The translations under genes and the position numbers were made by a program. Positions 31,254 through 33,183 of a stretch of 33,183 nucleotides of DNA are shown piece by piece (position 1 is the first letter of the stretch; each line of letters opens with the position of its first letter). Source of the DNA: Bauldia sp. GTDB lineage: Bacteria > Pseudomonadota > Alphaproteobacteria > Rhizobiales > Kaistiaceae. The DNA is taken from positions 1-33,183 of the forward strand of contig JADLGL010000087.1 of assembly GCA_020849325.1 (NCBI GenBank). The letters run 5' to 3'. The notes beneath the pieces are model-generated. The model did no database searches. It saw nothing but the letters and a program-made list of their open reading frames with translations, and was not told the origin of the DNA.

Positions 31254-32144
31254 CTACGCGGCGACCTTCAGCACCTTCGCCATCGTCGCGCCGATGTCCG
31301 ACGGCGTCGGCGCGACGTGGACGCCGGCGGCCTTGAGGATCGCGACCTTCTCCTGCGCGCTCTCGCCGACCGACGAGACGACCGCGCCGGCATGGCCCAT
31401 GCGGCGGCCCTTCGGCGCCGAGAGGCCGGCGATGTAGGCGACGACCGGCTTGGTCATCTTCTCCTTGATGTACGCCGCGGCCTCGACTTCCTGCGGGCCG
31501 CCGATCTCGCCGATCAGCACCACCGCGTCGGTGTCGGGATCGGCCTCGAACAATTCGAGGATGTCCTTGTGCGACGAGCCGTTGACCGGATCGCCGCCGA
31601 TGCCGACCGAGGTCGAGATGCCGATGCCATAGGCCCGCATCTGCGACGCCGCCTCATAGCCGAGCGTGCCGGACCGGCCGACGACGCCGACGCGGCCGGG
31701 CAGGTAGATGTGCGGCGGCATGATGCCCATCATGCCCTCGCCGGGCGTGATGACGCCGGCGCAGTTCGGGCCGACGAAGCGCATCCGCTTCTCGACCGGG
31801 AAGCGGCGGAGGAAGCTCTTCACCTGCACCATGTCCTGGGTCGGCAGGCCGTCGGTGATGCAGACCGCGAAGGTGATGCCCGCGTCCGCGGCTTCCATGA
31901 TCGAGTCCGCGGCACCCGCGGGCGGCACGAACACGATCGAGGCGGTGGCGCCGGTCTGGGCCACGGCTTCCTTCATCGAATCGAAGACCGGCAGGTTCAG
32001 GTGCGTGGTGCCACCCTTGCCCGGCGTGACGCCGCCCACGACGCGCGTGCCGTGGGTGATCATGTCGGCGGCATGGAAGGTGCCGATGCGGCCGGTGATG
32101 CCCTGGACGAGGACCTTCGTATCCTTGTTGAGGAGGACGGACAT
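31254..32144 (-). CDS. sucD: succinyl-CoA synthetase alpha subunit
   Basis: Alpha subunit of the ATP- or GTP-forming succinate-CoA ligase of the TCA cycle. The 296-residue protein has the CoA-binding Rossmann start [18 protein letters not shown] and GGVTPGKGG, then [40 protein letters not shown] and [13 protein letters not shown]. The phosphorylated active-site histidine lies in [13 protein letters not shown]. The ATG at 32144 is four bases after the sucC stop; the upstream extension of the frame lies inside sucC. Confidence 0.97.
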   Translation of the reverse strand: MSVLLNKDTKVLVQGITGRIGTFHAADMITHGTRVVGGVTPGKGGTTHLNLPVFDSMKEAVAQTGATASIVFVPPAGAADSIMEAADAGITFAVCITDGLPTQDMVQVKSFLRRFPVEKRMRFVGPNCAGVITPGEGMMGIMPPHIYLPGRVGVVGRSGTLGYEAASQMRAYGIGISTSVGIGGDPVNGSSHKDILELFEADPDTDAVVLIGEIGGPQEVEAAAYIKEKMTKPVVAYIAGLSAPKGRRMGHAGAVVSSVGESAQEKVAILKAAGVHVAPTPSDIGATMAKVLKVAA

Positions 32145-32148
32145 CGGC

Positions 32149-33183
32149 CTAGCTCGCCTTCTTCTGGGACTGGAAGCCGCGCCACGCCGCAACCGCCTTG
32201 TTGGCGGCGTCGGCGAGCGAGTCGGCGATGATGATCGGGTACGGGGCGGCCTTGAGGATCGCCATGCCCTGCTCGACGTTCGTGCCTTCGAGGCGGACGA
32301 CGAGCGGAACCGGCACCTTCACTTCCTCGATCGCCTTGATCACGCCCTCGGCGACCCAGTCGCAGCGGTTGATGCCGGCAAAAATGTTGACGAGGATCGC
32401 CTCGACATTGGCGTCCTGGAGCACCGCGCGGAACGATTTCGCCACGCGCTCGGGCGAGGCGCCGCCGCCGATGTCGAGGAAGTTCGCGGGCTCGCCGCCG
32501 GCGAGCTTGATCATGTCGAGCGTCGCCATCGCAAGGCCCGCGCCGTTGATGATGCAGCCGATATTGCCGTCGAGGCCGACATAGGAGAGGCCGCCGTCAT
32601 TGGCGAACGTCTCGCGCGGGTCTTCCTGCGTCTTGTCGCGGAGCTCGGCGAGATCGGGGTGGCGGAACAGCGCGTTCTCGTCGACCGACATTTTTGCGTC
32701 GAGCGCGAGGACCGTGCCCTGCTTCGTCGTGACCAGCGGGTTGATCTCGAGCATCGCCGCGTCGCTCTCGGTGAACGCGTTGTAGGAGGCGAGGATCGCC
32801 TCCGCGGCCTTGCCGAGCATCCCCTTGCCGAGGCCGAGGGCGAGCGCGATCTGGCGGGCGTGGAACGGCCGCATGCCGAGCGCCGGGTCGATCGACATCC
32901 GGACGATCTTTTCCGGATGGTTCGTGGCGACTTCCTCGATGTCCATGCCGCCGGCCGCCGAGGCGACGACCATGGTCATCTCGGTCTGCCGGTCGATCAG
33001 GAAGGAAAGGTAGTACTCATGGTCGATGTCGGTCGCAGCTTCGATGTAGACGCTGCCGATCAGCTTGCCCTTCGGGCCGGTCTGGATCGTCGCGAGCGTC
33101 TTGCCGAGGAGCGCTTCGGCCGCGGAACGGACCTCGGCCTCGCTTCTGGCGAGCTTGATGCCGCCGGCCTTGCCGCGGGCGCC
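32149..33183 (-). CDS. sucC: succinyl-CoA synthetase beta subunit (3' part)
   Basis: C-terminal 344 residues of the beta subunit; the 5' end lies beyond the right edge of the window. The frame is open to the last base, starting in the ATP-grasp domain ([12 protein letters not shown]). It contains [61 protein letters not shown], the phosphate/CoA-domain motif [22 protein letters not shown] and [12 protein letters not shown]. This is standard SucC rather than malate-CoA ligase, which is similar, so that alternative is not fully excluded. It is followed at once by sucD. Confidence 0.95.
   Translation of the reverse strand, partial: GARGKAGGIKLARSEAEVRSAAEALLGKTLATIQTGPKGKLIGSVYIEAATDIDHEYYLSFLIDRQTEMTMVVASAAGGMDIEEVATNHPEKIVRMSIDPALGMRPFHARQIALALGLGKGMLGKAAEAILASYNAFTESDAAMLEINPLVTTKQGTVLALDAKMSVDENALFRHPDLAELRDKTQEDPRETFANDGGLSYVGLDGNIGCIINGAGLAMATLDMIKLAGGEPANFLDIGGGASPERVAKSFRAVLQDANVEAILVNIFAGINRCDWVAEGVIKAIEEVKVPVPLVVRLEGTNVEQGMAILKAAPYPIIIADSLADAANKAVAAWRGFQSQKKAS

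Noticed and set aside
1-33183. CRISPR arrays, tRNA or rRNA genes, insertion sequences
   Set aside because: No regularly spaced repeats, no cloverleaf or rRNA-like sequence and no transposase frame were seen on either strand.

Overview
This is a GC-rich (my impression is well above 60% G+C) chromosomal segment of an alphaproteobacterium, most likely of the order Hyphomicrobiales (Rhizobiales). Three things suggest this. The block proB / proA-nadD-rsfS-rlmH-envC-ctpA-yibQ-rppH follows the order common in that group. PqqA is a 26-residue peptide of the rhizobial type. The SdhC and SdhD subunits and the start-stop overlaps also look alphaproteobacterial. No sequence search was possible, so genus and species cannot be given. 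I saw no tRNA, rRNA, CRISPR array, insertion sequence or prophage.

Layout. (1) 1-2.6 kb: sdhC-sdhD-sdhA on the minus strand (succinate dehydrogenase; sdhB is expected just outside the left edge). (2) 2.7-4.8 kb: hairpins and a palindromic element, a probable outer-membrane protein that looks like two barrels in tandem, a short remnant resembling the end of an MMPL transporter, and an unrecognised secreted protein. (3) 4.9-10.1 kb: a four-gene surface-polysaccharide module: a membrane-bound nucleotide-sugar 4,6-dehydratase, a 4-ketosugar reductase or epimerase, a GT4 glycosyltransferase, and a WbpL/WreU-like undecaprenyl-phosphate sugar-1-phosphate transferase. Together they could make and start an O-antigen-like chain on a 2,6-dideoxy-2-acetamido sugar such as QuiNAc. 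(4) 10.1-13.5 kb: xerC and priA, divergent. (5) 13.5-17.2 kb: a complete pqqABCDE cofactor operon on the minus strand, followed by an ORF that joins a VapB-type antitoxin to the tail of a VapC toxin. (6) 17.4-19.2 kb: prolyl aminopeptidase and a FrnE-like DsbA-family protein. (7) 19.3-29.3 kb: a long minus-strand housekeeping block (proB, proA, Sel1-repeat protein, nadD, rsfS, rlmH, envC, ctpA, yibQ-like, rppH), interrupted by a plus-strand periplasmic cupin gene between proB and proA. (8) 29.3-30.0 kb: an intact-looking vapBC toxin-antitoxin pair directly upstream of proB, with its own promoter and operator-like palindrome. (9) 30.1-31.2 kb: a TraB/GumN-family secreted protein. (10) 31.2-33.2 kb: sucD and the 3' part of sucC, with a clear terminator.

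Most of the window is conserved metabolism and envelope biology. The unusual parts are at the seams. They are two toxin-antitoxin loci in different states of health (one collapsed into a single VapB-VapC' ORF, one translationally coupled to proB), accessory genes inserted into the proBA-nadD block, a doubled beta-barrel protein, a transporter-tail remnant in frame after a TAG stop, and several hairpins at gene starts and ends. I did not find a convincing new multi-gene defence or mobile system.
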